Assembly: GCA_964445575.1 (NCBI GenBank)
Contig: CAYULB010000054.1
Location: 1-14,551 of the forward strand
Direction of reading: 5' to 3'
Length of the DNA stretch: 14,551 bases
Origin: WJMT01 sp964445575
GTDB lineage: Bacteria; Acidobacteriota; Aminicenantia; Aminicenantales; Aminicenantaceae
Position numbers and translations under genes: made by a program. This document shows, one piece after another, positions 1-7,039 of the stretch (within the stretch, counting starts at the first letter, position 1; each line of letters opens with the position of its first letter). The notes below the pieces were generated by a model that searched no databases, had not been told where the DNA came from, and was given only the letters and a program-made list of their open reading frames with translations.

Positions 1-153
1 GCCTTGCATCAGCAGCAACCTCGACTCGTGAATAATCCAGGTTAGGTTATGAATATCCATGGATGTAAGTCCAGGTTCAGAAAGCGCCACGGCTTGCAAC
101 TCTTAAGGAGTTATGATATTTTTTATAATCAAGCTTTTCGTTGGAAAGAACAT

Positions 154-2232
154 ATGGAATCTGCAAAAAAGTTCCTTCTTATCCCTTCATTACTGCTTCT
201 GGTTTTGTTTCTCTCCGGAAAAGAAAATCTTGCCCCTCGTTACCAAGAATGGTTGGAGACTGTAGAACAAATTATGACCCAAAAGGAACGAGAGGTATTC
301 CTTCAGCTTAAGACCCAAGAACAGCGAGATAAATTCATCGAGCTTTTCTGGAATAGACGGGATCCTCGTCCTGATACAAAAAGGAATGAATTCTACGAAG
401 AATATATGGAAAGAGTTCAGTTTGCGGACAGAAATTTTGGAAGAGACACAGCTAAAAAGGGAAGCCGGACTGAAAGAGGACAATTTTATCTTCTTCTGGG
501 GCCTCCTTTGAGCAGAGAGATTTATATAGGGTCACAGGACCTTCTTCCGTTGGAACTTTGGTACTACCAAGGAGATATTAAATATGGTTTGCCTTCTTCT
601 TTTTACCTGATTTTTTTTCAGCCTCATGGTCTTGGAGAATACAGACTTTATTCCCCGGGGGTTGACGGTCCCATGCGGCTGGTTTCTCCCTCTGTCTCTA
701 CTCGGTCATTGAACCGAGGTCAGGCTTATCAAATTTTACGCGGGAATGCCGCAGAGTTAGCTAAAGCCTCTCTTTCTTATATTCCTGAAGATTCAAGCTT
801 GATGAGTTCATCTCTTTCCTCGGATATGTTGGTGAGCAAAATCCGCAGCCTGCCAGAAAAGAAGTTTACAGACAGCTATGCTGCAGATTTTTTAAAATAC
901 GAAAGCCATGTTGAAACTGATTATTTGGATGATTTCATTGAAAATCAGTTTGATATTAAGATATTTAAAATCAACGGACAGGATTACCTTCACTGGACAC
1001 TGGAGCCAAAAAAAATTAATTTTGCTGAATACCAAGGAACTCCTTATGCTTCTTTTCAGCTGATAACACGGATTGAGGATATGGAAGAAAATTTGGTATT
1101 GGAAAAGGATGAGGAAATTCCGCTAAAGATATCCCCAAAGGAATATGAACGCTATAATCGGCAGATATTTGCCTTCCAGGACCTTATCCCAGTCCTTCCC
1201 GGTCAATATAAACTGTTTCTTCTTTTAAAAAATAAAACAACGAAGGATTTCACTTCTACTCAAATGACTTTTTCCGTCCCTTTTCAAGACAGCGATCCTC
1301 GGCTCAGTGAGATGCTTCTCTATCAAGACCGAGAGAGGCTGGAAGAAAGTCAAAGGAATAATATCAAAGCTTTTAGCTTTTCTGGATACCAGTATCTTGC
1401 GAATGCCCAGAACATTTGCCTTCCTGAGGAAAGCATTGGTATTTATGCCCAGATCGACAACTTGAAAAACATCAAAGAAAACTCATGTCTGTTAGAAATT
1501 TATTCTACTGAATCTGAAAAGCCTGAACTCAGTATAAAGAAGCCGGTTTCTGAAGTTTTAGAACCTGATAACCTGGGTTTGAATTTTGGGCCTGTCTCTC
1601 TATCTTCTATGCGACCTGGATATTATTTTGCTGTGCTTTCAGTTTTTGATTCGGAAAATCACAAGATACTCGAAAAAAAAGTAAATTTTGTGATTCATTC
1701 ACAACCCCAACCCATTATCCCCTGGGTTTATTCAAAGCTGCACCAGGCGTTTCCCAATAATGAACATCTCTATCTGATAGCTTTGCAGCACTACCGAAAA
1801 GGCCAGTACAGAGAAGCCAAACAAACGCTGGAGAAAATTCTCATGGAATCAGAAAGTTTCTCAGTTAAGCTCCTTCTCGCCCAGACTCTGCTTGCAAGGA
1901 AGCAGTACAAAGACTCTCTTTCCGTTGCGGTTCCTGTATATGAAGCCACTCAAAGCCGGGAAGCGGCTGTGATTATTGCATCAAACTATGTGGGACTCGA
2001 AGATTGGACATCAGCCCTTATCTATCTTGAAAAATTACTGAAGCAGGCTTCTGATTTAAATGTACTTAATTTAGCTGCAAAGTGCTATCTGCAATTGAAT
2101 AAACCGGAGAAGGCCAAGCCGCTTTTACAGAAATCTTTAAGTATTGATCCGAATCAAAAGGACATCCAACTGCTTCTTGATCGGATTGAAAATAAGAGAG
2201 AAAAGCATCTAGACTCCAGGAGGGAAAGATGA
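154..2232 (+). CDS. Secreted GWxTD-domain protein with C-terminal TPRs
   Basis: I chose the ATG at 154 rather than the upstream in-frame ATG at 49. It has a GGAAAG ribosome binding site a few bases upstream and opens directly into a signal peptide (MESAKK, then a Leu-rich core, then a Ser-Gly-Lys boundary). The product is about 692 aa. Residues about 45-180 match the GWxTD domain family: an FWNRRDP segment near residue 64, then a run ending in RG-x-FYLLLGPP near 105-118, and WYYQ near 136. The family-naming motif is degenerate here (GSRTE instead of GWxTD). The middle (about 190-520) looks like beta-rich domains without a name I recognise. The last about 150 residues contain TPR-like helices (for example HYRKGQYREAKQTLE). 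The stop overlaps the next start by 4 bp, so the two are co-translated. GWxTD domains have no established biochemical role. A periplasmic or surface scaffold is only an inference. Confidence 0.85.
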   Translation: MESAKKFLLIPSLLLLVLFLSGKENLAPRYQEWLETVEQIMTQKEREVFLQLKTQEQRDKFIELFWNRRDPRPDTKRNEFYEEYMERVQFADRNFGRDTAKKGSRTERGQFYLLLGPPLSREIYIGSQDLLPLELWYYQGDIKYGLPSSFYLIFFQPHGLGEYRLYSPGVDGPMRLVSPSVSTRSLNRGQAYQILRGNAAELAKASLSYIPEDSSLMSSSLSSDMLVSKIRSLPEKKFTDSYAADFLKYESHVETDYLDDFIENQFDIKIFKINGQDYLHWTLEPKKINFAEYQGTPYASFQLITRIEDMEENLVLEKDEEIPLKISPKEYERYNRQIFAFQDLIPVLPGQYKLFLLLKNKTTKDFTSTQMTFSVPFQDSDPRLSEMLLYQDRERLEESQRNNIKAFSFSGYQYLANAQNICLPEESIGIYAQIDNLKNIKENSCLLEIYSTESEKPELSIKKPVSEVLEPDNLGLNFGPVSLSSMRPGYYFAVLSVFDSENHKILEKKVNFVIHSQPQPIIPWVYSKLHQAFPNNEHLYLIALQHYRKGQYREAKQTLEKILMESESFSVKLLLAQTLLARKQYKDSLSVAVPVYEATQSREAAVIIASNYVGLEDWTSALIYLEKLLKQASDLNVLNLAAKCYLQLNKPEKAKPLLQKSLSIDPNQKDIQLLLDRIENKREKHLDSRRER

Positions 2233-3146
2233 CAAAAAAAATATTTATATTATTGATTGTTTCAATAATTTTAGGTTCTCTTCCTGCTTACTGCCAGTAT
2301 CAAGGAAAATTAAAGGGAATAGTTGTTGACAAGGATGGAAATCCTATTCCTGGAGTTGATATCGATATCATTTCTGTAAAATATTCGCGCCGGCGGCATC
2401 ATGTTCAGTCTGGAGAAGAAGGAGAATTCGTTCAAGTTGGGATTTATCCGGGTCAGTACACCATTCAGTTCAAAAAACAAGGATATGTACCTGTCTCAAC
2501 GGAAAGGAAAATAGGCATTGCTGAAACAGCAGAGATGAAAGTCACTTTGCATAAAGCAGACCAAGCTGTTCAAGAGCAGCTATCTGAAGCAGATAAAAGC
2601 TTTTCTAAAGGCATCAAACTCTTTGAGAATGAGAAATATAAAGAAGCTGTTGAGGCTTATAAGGAGGCTGTAAAGGCAAATCCTGAACAATGGTCCTACT
2701 ACTTCAATCTTGGACTTACACATAAGAAACTTGAAAATAATGAAGAAGCTTTAGAGGCTTTCCAAAAAGCTTCAGAGATGAATCCAGAGAGTTATTCGGC
2801 TAACAAGGAAACAGGGGAGCTTTTAGCAAAGGCAGAAAATTGGTCAGAGGCAGAAAAGTATTATTCCAAAGCCATATCACTCAACCAAGAGGATCCCGAT
2901 ACCTATTATAATTACGGTCTTGTCCTCTCTGAAATGGGAAATAAAGAGCAGTCACTGGAGGCTTTTCTAAAGGTCATTGAGTTAGATGAGGAATATTCGG
3001 ATGCCTATTATCAGGCCGCTCTTGTTTATATCAGTCAAAACAAAATGACAGAAGCCATAAGATATCTAGAGAATTTTCTTGAATTAGCTCCGGAGCATTC
3101 AAAGGCTTCCACCGCCCAACAGCTCCTTGATTACTTAAAGAAATAG
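2229..3146 (+). CDS. Secreted carboxypeptidase-regulatory-like domain plus TPR protein
   Basis: The 305-residue product starts at an ATG overlapping the previous stop as ATGA. It has an excellent ribosome binding site (AGGAGGG at 2218-2224) inside the end of the upstream gene. Residues 1-23 form a signal peptide ending SLPAYCQ. Residues about 25-108 form a carboxypeptidase-regulatory-like beta-sandwich (GKLKGIVVDKDGNPIPGVDI, a G-x-Y-P-G-x-Y-T turn, then a repeat-end beta strand). Residues about 120-290 hold five TPR units with clear periodicity, for example YKEAVEAYKEAVKANPEQ and NEEALEAFQKASEMNPES. TPRs mediate protein contacts, and the beta domain often marks exported proteins of Bacteroidota and Acidobacteriota. 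With the GWxTD gene it probably forms a periplasmic two-component assembly. That partnership is inferred from the overlap and the shared TPR architecture. Confidence 0.85.
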   Translation: MTKKIFILLIVSIILGSLPAYCQYQGKLKGIVVDKDGNPIPGVDIDIISVKYSRRRHHVQSGEEGEFVQVGIYPGQYTIQFKKQGYVPVSTERKIGIAETAEMKVTLHKADQAVQEQLSEADKSFSKGIKLFENEKYKEAVEAYKEAVKANPEQWSYYFNLGLTHKKLENNEEALEAFQKASEMNPESYSANKETGELLAKAENWSEAEKYYSKAISLNQEDPDTYYNYGLVLSEMGNKEQSLEAFLKVIELDEEYSDAYYQAALVYISQNKMTEAIRYLENFLELAPEHSKASTAQQLLDYLKK

Positions 3147-3177
3147 ACTGAATTATACAAACTGTCTTCTGTGTTTC

Positions 3178-3705
3178 CTATTTTAATTTAAACGAGATTC
3201 CAATGATTCCGCCAGCTCCTCCCCAATCTCCCACGAACTGGATATAAAGCCGGGAAAACACCGCAGTTTTTTCATTGAAATAGTACCGGGCTCCGATAAA
3301 CGGTCTGAGATAAAGGCCAGAAGATCCGGTTCCTCCCTGGATGTCTCCGGGAAGGGATTCCTTCCCAGTGTAGCTGTAGATAGCAAAACCCAGTCCAGCT
3401 CCAGCGAACAGGTCCAGCTTTTCTACATCCAGGCTGGTAAAGTGATAGGCTCCATCAAAGGATAACCCTATCAGCGAGTTGGACAAGTACTGGCTTGACC
3501 ACCACCAGAACATGGCAGTTCCTCCGATTCCGATTTTGTCACTCACTCCCACCTCAAAGTTAACGCCAAATGGAACAGTATAGCTGTTCAGTCCCAGGAC
3601 TGGACTGAGGGACTGAATGCCTTTATAAAACTCCTTGCTTTGCGAAAAAGCAAAAGAGAAAGTACTCAGAAAAACAATAACAGCCGCAGCCGTGATTTTT
3701 TTCAT
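3178..3705 (-). CDS. Small outer-membrane beta-barrel-like protein
   Basis: The 175-residue product begins at an ATG with a strong AAGGAGG ribosome binding site (about 3709-3715). A typical signal peptide (MKKITAAAVIVFLSTFSFAFSQ) is followed by alternating hydrophobic and polar strands rich in Gly and aromatic residues. Several glycine-rich turns are visible (GVSDKIGIGGTAMFWWW, FAGAGLGFAIYSYTG, RPFIGARYYFNEKTAVFSRLY). The C-terminal strand ends IIGISFKLK, without the classic terminal Phe. The length fits an eight-stranded OmpA/OmpW-size barrel. No specific family or ligand is recognisable. It is transcribed convergently with the TPR gene and separated from the ECF cluster by 248 bp. It has its own predicted promoter, so I treat it as monocistronic. 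Confidence 0.7.
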   Translation of the reverse strand: MKKITAAAVIVFLSTFSFAFSQSKEFYKGIQSLSPVLGLNSYTVPFGVNFEVGVSDKIGIGGTAMFWWWSSQYLSNSLIGLSFDGAYHFTSLDVEKLDLFAGAGLGFAIYSYTGKESLPGDIQGGTGSSGLYLRPFIGARYYFNEKTAVFSRLYIQFVGDWGGAGGIIGISFKLK

Positions 3706-3727
3706 GGTTCCTCCTTAGTTTGAACGG

Positions 3728-3746
3728 TTTCTTATATGATAAGAAA
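3728..3746. promoter_or_regulatory. Perfect 8-3-8 palindrome over the -10 of the barrel gene
   Basis: TTTCTTAT and ATAAGAAA are exact inverted repeats separated by ATG. The element covers the predicted -10 box and ends about 12 bases upstream of the ribosome binding site. That placement fits a repressor operator or a short leader hairpin. The regulator is unknown. Confidence 0.4.
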
Positions 3747-3764
3747 TATTAGCTGTTGTTTAAA
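3736..3764 (-). promoter_or_regulatory. Predicted promoter of the barrel gene
   Basis: Read on the minus strand there is TTTAAA (3764-3759, 4/6 to the -35 consensus), a 17-base spacer and TATCAT (3741-3736, 5/6 to the -10 consensus). This lies about 30 bases before the start codon and leaves a short leader containing the AAGGAGG site. It is seen by eye only, with no transcript evidence. Confidence 0.4.
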
Positions 3765-3796
3765 GGGAATTAAAGGAATAAAAGGAGTATTTTTTT

Positions 3797-3886
3797 ATGA
3801 ATAGGTCAGGCTAAGTGGCTAAGGAAGATCCGGATGAAGAAGCCCTAAAGTTCTTTGAAGAGATTTTTTTGAGTAAAAAGCAGTGA
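3797..3886 (+). pseudogene. Possible decayed or interrupted small ORF
   Basis: An AAGGAG-like site (about 3782-3787) precedes ATG 3797, which reads five codons (MNRSG) and then an in-frame TAA at 3812. The same frame continues without another stop for 23 codons (VAKEDPDEEALKFFEEIFLSKKQ) to TGA at 3884. The second part is charged and helix-like, as real protein ends often are. This could be a small gene broken by one nonsense change, two unrelated fragments, or chance. No family is recognised. Confidence 0.2.
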
Positions 3887-3953
3887 AATCCGGGTGGGCT
3901 TGTGTTCCCGCAGCTCCCTAAATTCTGAAAGCTCCACCTGGAAAGCTGTTTTT

Positions 3954-4682
3954 TCACAACGCCACCCCAACAGATATGAGAAAAAGCAAAAAGATGGAGA
4001 AAAATATCCAGTCGTTTTTGTTGGTATTAAAAAGAGTGAGTGTTTCAATTTTTCTGTCAAATCCCCGGGAAAGCATGGCCGCGTATATATTTTCGGTTCT
4101 TTCAAATGTCCTTAAAAAGAGATGAGAAACCATGGGAACTAATATTTTAATTTCTTTGATGAGTTTTTGTTTTTTAAAAGTTCTTGATTTTTTGGCTCTT
4201 ATCATCCTCTCTGCTTCATCTGAAAAAAGAGAAATGTACCGGTAGGCAAAAGTTAAGAGAGAGGTCACAAGGGAGGGTGTTTTTAAGAGCTCAAATCCTT
4301 TGATCAAGTGAAAAAATCGGGTTGATAGAACCAAGAATCCCAGGCAGAGAAAAATGAGCAGGGATTTAACAGAAAGGTTCCACAGGATGTTTATATTCTC
4401 TGAAGAAGTGTTGTTCCCAAAAACAAGAACGGATAAGCTGAGAAAAGCAAGAAGAGGGATCAGGATGATAAATCGGGAGAATATTTTTTTTACAGGGATG
4501 GAAGATAAAATAAAAAGAGCAGTGAGGGCACAAAAATAAGCCAAAAATTTAAAATAGGCTTCAGAGGGGGTCAGCATAATAACCCCAATAAAAATTATCA
4601 TTGAAATGATTTTTATCCGAGGGTCCAGACTTAGATGAAAGGACGTATTCTTTTCAAAGCCTTCAGATCGAAACAGATTCAT
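3954..4682 (-). CDS. ecfT: ECF transporter transmembrane (T) component, EcfT/CbiQ family
   Basis: This 242-residue integral membrane protein has the EcfT layout. An N-terminal HLSLDPRIKI segment (family signature LDPRxK) comes first, then hydrophobic helices at about 24-60 and 70-120. A cytoplasmic segment follows with the two coupling motifs, RAKKSR (about 162-167) and AAMLSRGF (about 201-208), which in this family contact the ATPases. A last membrane helix lies near 225-242. The start overlaps the methyltransferase stop as ATGA, and AAGGAA sits just upstream. In characterised ECF transporters the T protein joins a substrate-binding S protein to a pair of ATPases. The S gene is two genes upstream, but no ATPase gene follows. 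The first coupling motif is less canonical than the second. The family call is firm and the substrate is unknown. Confidence 0.85.
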   Translation of the reverse strand: MNLFRSEGFEKNTSFHLSLDPRIKIISMIIFIGVIMLTPSEAYFKFLAYFCALTALFILSSIPVKKIFSRFIILIPLLAFLSLSVLVFGNNTSSENINILWNLSVKSLLIFLCLGFLVLSTRFFHLIKGFELLKTPSLVTSLLTFAYRYISLFSDEAERMIRAKKSRTFKKQKLIKEIKILVPMVSHLFLRTFERTENIYAAMLSRGFDRKIETLTLFNTNKNDWIFFSIFLLFLISVGVAL

Positions 4683-5272
4683 GCTTTTCCTTGTGCTATA
4701 TAAAGAGATGGTTGGTCTTTAAGGGAGAAGTTTTGAAAACCCGCCTTTAAAAAAAGCTGCTCCATTTCTTCTTTGACGGGGAGAAGGTCCTGAGTTACAG
4801 GTCCTTTTACTTTTTTATGAAAGGCATTGAGCTCCTCCCGGCTCATGGTGTGAGCGATGACAAAAGGGCTTTTTGGTTTTAAAATTCTATGAAACTCTCT
4901 GAGTGCTCTTTGTTTATCCGGAATATGGGGAAGAAGGGCAAAACACACCACCACATCGAATAATTGGTCTTTAAACGGGAGGTTCTGGGCATCGGATTGG
5001 ACAAAGCAGATGTTTGAGTTTGAGTGTTTGAGGCGGGCAATATCCAGCATTTTTCTGGCAAAGTCCATTTCTACAATTTCCCCTGTACGGCCGGCTGATT
5101 TTATTATATAGGGAATGAGCCTTCCTGTGCCGCATCCAGCATCCAGAACCCTGGCCCCCTCTTTTATGGGGAGGAAAGGAATCAGTTTCCTGAGTTTGGA
5201 TTTTTCTTTTTCACACTGATGCTCCTTCTCCCAGTTCTGAGCTTGTTTATTAAAAAAGGTCTTTCGGTCCAT
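4679..5272 (-). CDS. Class I SAM-dependent methyltransferase, Methyltransf_11 type
   Basis: The 197-residue product shows the Rossmann-fold methyltransferase motifs in order. Motif I is RVLDAGCGTG (about 41-50, SAM binding). The acidic post-I position is in EIVEMD (about 65-70). Motif II is FDVVVCFALLPHI (about 105-117), followed by an LKPKSPFVI strand (about 131-139). The C-terminal LFLKAGF segment is common in small-molecule methyltransferases. The gene lies between the ECF S and T genes. Its ATG is 6 bases after the S stop, with a GGAG site inside the end of the S gene, and its own stop overlaps ecfT. This close coupling suggests that it acts on the transported compound or a derivative. 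That is inference, and the motifs do not identify the acceptor. Confidence 0.85.
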   Translation of the reverse strand: MDRKTFFNKQAQNWEKEHQCEKEKSKLRKLIPFLPIKEGARVLDAGCGTGRLIPYIIKSAGRTGEIVEMDFARKMLDIARLKHSNSNICFVQSDAQNLPFKDQLFDVVVCFALLPHIPDKQRALREFHRILKPKSPFVIAHTMSREELNAFHKKVKGPVTQDLLPVKEEMEQLFLKAGFQNFSLKDQPSLYIAQGKA

Positions 5273-5278
5273 CTTTAT

Positions 5279-5800
5279 TCACTCCATAAGTGATAGGCGA
5301 GTCATCCGCTCTTTCAGTTTTTCAACCAGGGGTGGAATAATCAATAGAATGAGGACAATCCCGGGAAGACCCCGGATTAGAGAAGCCCAGCCCAGGACGT
5401 TTTCCGGCAGGTCCAGCCACATGGAGACCATTACCACAGCCAGAAAAAGCACAGCCCTGTCCAATGCCAGGGTTATGACCAGGGTCAAATATGTATTGAA
5501 TCTGAATTTCTGGTAGAGCAGAGAAGGGATTCCTGCCAGAACCAGTCCTTCTGCCATCATGACAAAGGCAATGGGAGGGAAAATGGGAGGCATCCCGGTT
5601 AAAAGAGCAGAGAAGAGAGGGGAAGTGATGCCCACCACCAAAGCGACAGCCGGGGCTATGAGAAAACCAGCGACAATGATGGGGAAAAACATGGGAAGAA
5701 AGGCACTTCCCAATCCTACCGCATGAAACAGAATGGGGATGACCAGGGCCAGAGCTAAAAACAGTCCGCCTAAGATCACATCTCTTCCTTGATAGCTCAT
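5279..5800 (-). CDS. ECF transporter substrate-binding (S) component, substrate unknown
   Basis: The 173-residue, almost wholly hydrophobic protein has about six membrane segments (roughly 8-27, 33-50, 51-69, 74-95, 103-126 and 140-160) and a charged C-terminal tail. Its size, topology and LTGMPP turn (about 67-72) fit the S proteins of ECF vitamin or metal transporters. It does not match a substrate-specific subfamily that I can recognise by eye (BioY, ThiT, RibU, FolT). The ATG at 5800 is the only possible start, since an in-frame stop lies nine codons upstream with no other start between. No purine-rich ribosome binding site precedes it (bases before the ATG read AAAATAATCCC). The preceding small ORF ends only 4 bases upstream, so translation is probably coupled. 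Methyltransferase and EcfT genes follow. Confidence 0.75.
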   Translation of the reverse strand: MSYQGRDVILGGLFLALALVIPILFHAVGLGSAFLPMFFPIIVAGFLIAPAVALVVGITSPLFSALLTGMPPIFPPIAFVMMAEGLVLAGIPSLLYQKFRFNTYLTLVITLALDRAVLFLAVVMVSMWLDLPENVLGWASLIRGLPGIVLILLIIPPLVEKLKERMTRLSLME

Positions 5801-5804
5801 GGGA

Positions 5805-5903
5805 TTATTTTGATACTGAGATTAAAATTTCGTCCCGGCATAGGATAGATACCGGATGCGATTCCAGGCAGATCAGGCGGAGTGCTTTTTTACAGATAGT
5901 CAT
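5805..5903 (-). CDS. 32-codon small ORF leading the ECF operon (leader or micro-protein)
   Basis: On the minus strand AAGGAG (5915-5910) is followed six bases later by ATG 5903 and an open frame to TAA at 5807-5805. An in-frame ATG at 5909 touches the AAGGAG and is too close to it. The peptide begins MTICKKALRLICLES and ends ILISVSK. It has 32 residues with three cysteines (4, 12, 22), several basic residues and two short hydrophobic stretches. It matches no family known to me. The ribosome binding site and start are far better than those of the following S gene, whose ATG lies 4 bases after this stop. It therefore probably serves translational coupling, or is a small subunit or leader peptide. 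Length alone gives little statistical support. Confidence 0.45.
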   Translation of the reverse strand: MTICKKALRLICLESHPVSILCRDEILISVSK

Positions 5904-5930
5904 TACCATCTCCTTGGTGTTATCTTTTTG

Positions 5931-5961
5931 AATATAGTAACATTATTTTTAGGAATGTCAA
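5931..5961 (-). promoter_or_regulatory. Predicted sigma70-type promoter of the ECF operon
   Basis: On the minus strand a perfect TTGACA (5961-5956) is followed by TACTAT at 16-base spacing (5939-5934) or TATATT at 19-base spacing (5936-5931). Transcription would start near 5925, leaving only about 10 bases before the AAGGAG of the small ORF. That supports the small ORF as the first translated unit and leaves no room for a riboswitch. Confidence 0.5.
5938..5960. promoter_or_regulatory. Inverted repeat overlapping the ECF promoter (candidate operator)
   Basis: TAACATT (5938-5944) and AATGTCA (5954-5960) are inverted repeats with one mismatch, separated by 9 bases. They fill the promoter from the -35 box to the upstream edge of the -10 region. 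A second AATG-5-CATT inverted repeat lies at 5972-5984. The placement is typical of a repressor site. The regulator cannot be named from the motif. Confidence 0.4.
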
Positions 5962-6035
5962 TGATATTAAGAATGTTTAGCATTTCATAGTTTTTTATGT
6001 AAAATAGAAGAAAAATAAAAGCCCATTGAAATCCG

Positions 6036-6058
6036 CTCAACCTTTAGAGTTGGGTTTT
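6036..6058 (+). terminator. Weak terminator-like hairpin before the GH127 gene
   Basis: CTCAAC (6036-6041) pairs with GTTGGG (6049-6054), including one G-T pair, around a 7-base loop. TTTT follows directly. It lies 25 bases upstream of the GH127 start codon. It may be a short attenuator or chance. The stem is weak. Confidence 0.2.
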
Positions 6059-6082
6059 ATAAGCAAGGAAGTGAGGAATATC

Positions 6083-7039
6083 ATGAAAACAAGAATATTC
6101 ACTGTCGTGATAGGAATCATAATATTGTTGGGTTCCTGCCAAACTTCGGAAGAACCTATTCCTAAAAAAATAACCACTGAGGGTCCTGAAAAGGTCAATT
6201 TCCGGGCCTTTCCTTTTGAGCTGGATGAAGTGCAGCTTCTGGACGGTCCGTTTAAGCATGCTTTAGAGCTCAATATCCAGTCCCTACTCAGATATGAGCC
6301 GGACCGCTTTCTGGCTAAATTCCGCAAAGAAGCTGGTCTTGAGCCCAAAGCCGAGCATTATCACGGGTGGGAGGATGACACTCTGGCCGGGCACAGTCTG
6401 GGACATTATCTGAGCGCCTGCTCTCTTGTGTATAAGACCACCGGAGATTTCCGGTTTCTTGAAAGGGTGAATTATATTGTGGACGAATTGGGGGAATGTC
6501 AGGAAGCTGACGCAGACGGATACATCGGTGCTTTTCCTGATGGAAAACGTATTTTTGAGCAGGAAATCGCCCAAGAGGATATCCGGGCCAGAGCGTTTAA
6601 TTTAAACGGCATCTGGGCTCCTTTTTACACCCAGCACAAGGTGCTCTCAGGACTGAATGATGCCTATCATCTCTGCAGAAATGAAAAAGCTTTGGAAATC
6701 GAAAAAAAGTTTGCAGACTGGCTGGAAACTGTGGTCATGGGATTGAGTGAGGAGCAGGTCCAGGAGATGCTTGTCTGTGAACACGGTGGCATCAATGAGG
6801 CTCTGGCAAATCTCTATGCCGACACCCAGGATGAACGCTACCTGAAAATGGCAAGGATGTTTCATCATAAAGCCATTTTGGATCCTTTGGCAGAAGGAAA
6901 AGATATTTTGCCTGGGAAGCATGGAAACACTCAGATCCCGAAATTGATCGGATTGGCCAGATTGTATGAACTCACCGGGAATGAGACCGACCGGAAAACA
7001 GCTGAATTTTTTTTTACGGCTCAGCTCCAGCAAGGTTGA
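6083..7039 (+). pseudogene. Truncated GH127 (DUF1680) glycosidase lipoprotein, N-terminal half only
   Basis: The ATG at 6083 is preferred over the upstream TTG at 6026. It has GAGGAA about six bases before it and encodes a lipoprotein signal peptide with the lipobox LLGSC (Cys19). Residues about 45-310 match the alpha/alpha-barrel start of GH127 beta-L-arabinofuranosidases: VQLLDGPF, HGWEDDTLAGHSLGHYLSA (about 94-112), QHKVLSGLNDAY (about 184-195), CEHGGINEALANLYADT (about 232-248) and GKHGNTQIPKLIG (about 278-290). Family members are usually 600-800 aa. This one stops at 318 aa just after AEFFF, where the family continues toward its acid/base Glu and nucleophilic Cys (Glu322 and Cys417 in HypBA1). 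No other frame downstream continues the family. Nine T bases mark the break. Glycosidase activity is therefore unlikely, and the gene is probably a deletion remnant. Confidence 0.75.

Noticed and set aside
113..265. 50-codon ORF starting at ATG 113 after AAGGAG
   Set aside because: The AAGGAG is only 2 bases from the ATG, and the frame overlaps the signal-peptide region of the GWxTD gene. Its peptide is a frame-shifted shadow.
3147..3177. Terminator between the convergent TPR and barrel genes
   Set aside because: Only a four-base stem (AAAC/GTTT) is present, with no adjacent T-run.
3811..3957. Minus-strand ORF overlapping the ecfT stop as GTGA, in the place expected for an ATPase gene
   Set aside because: The product is only about 48 residues, Ser-rich, with no Walker motif and a weak ribosome binding site. 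It is not an EcfA remnant that I can support.
3845..4105. 86-aa minus-strand ORF overlapping the end of ecfT
   Set aside because: It runs in another frame through the conserved EcfT coupling region, so it is a shadow.
5801..6025. Possible riboswitch upstream of the ECF operon
   Set aside because: No cobalamin, TPP or FMN core motifs are visible, and the predicted transcript start lies too close to the small ORF for an aptamer.
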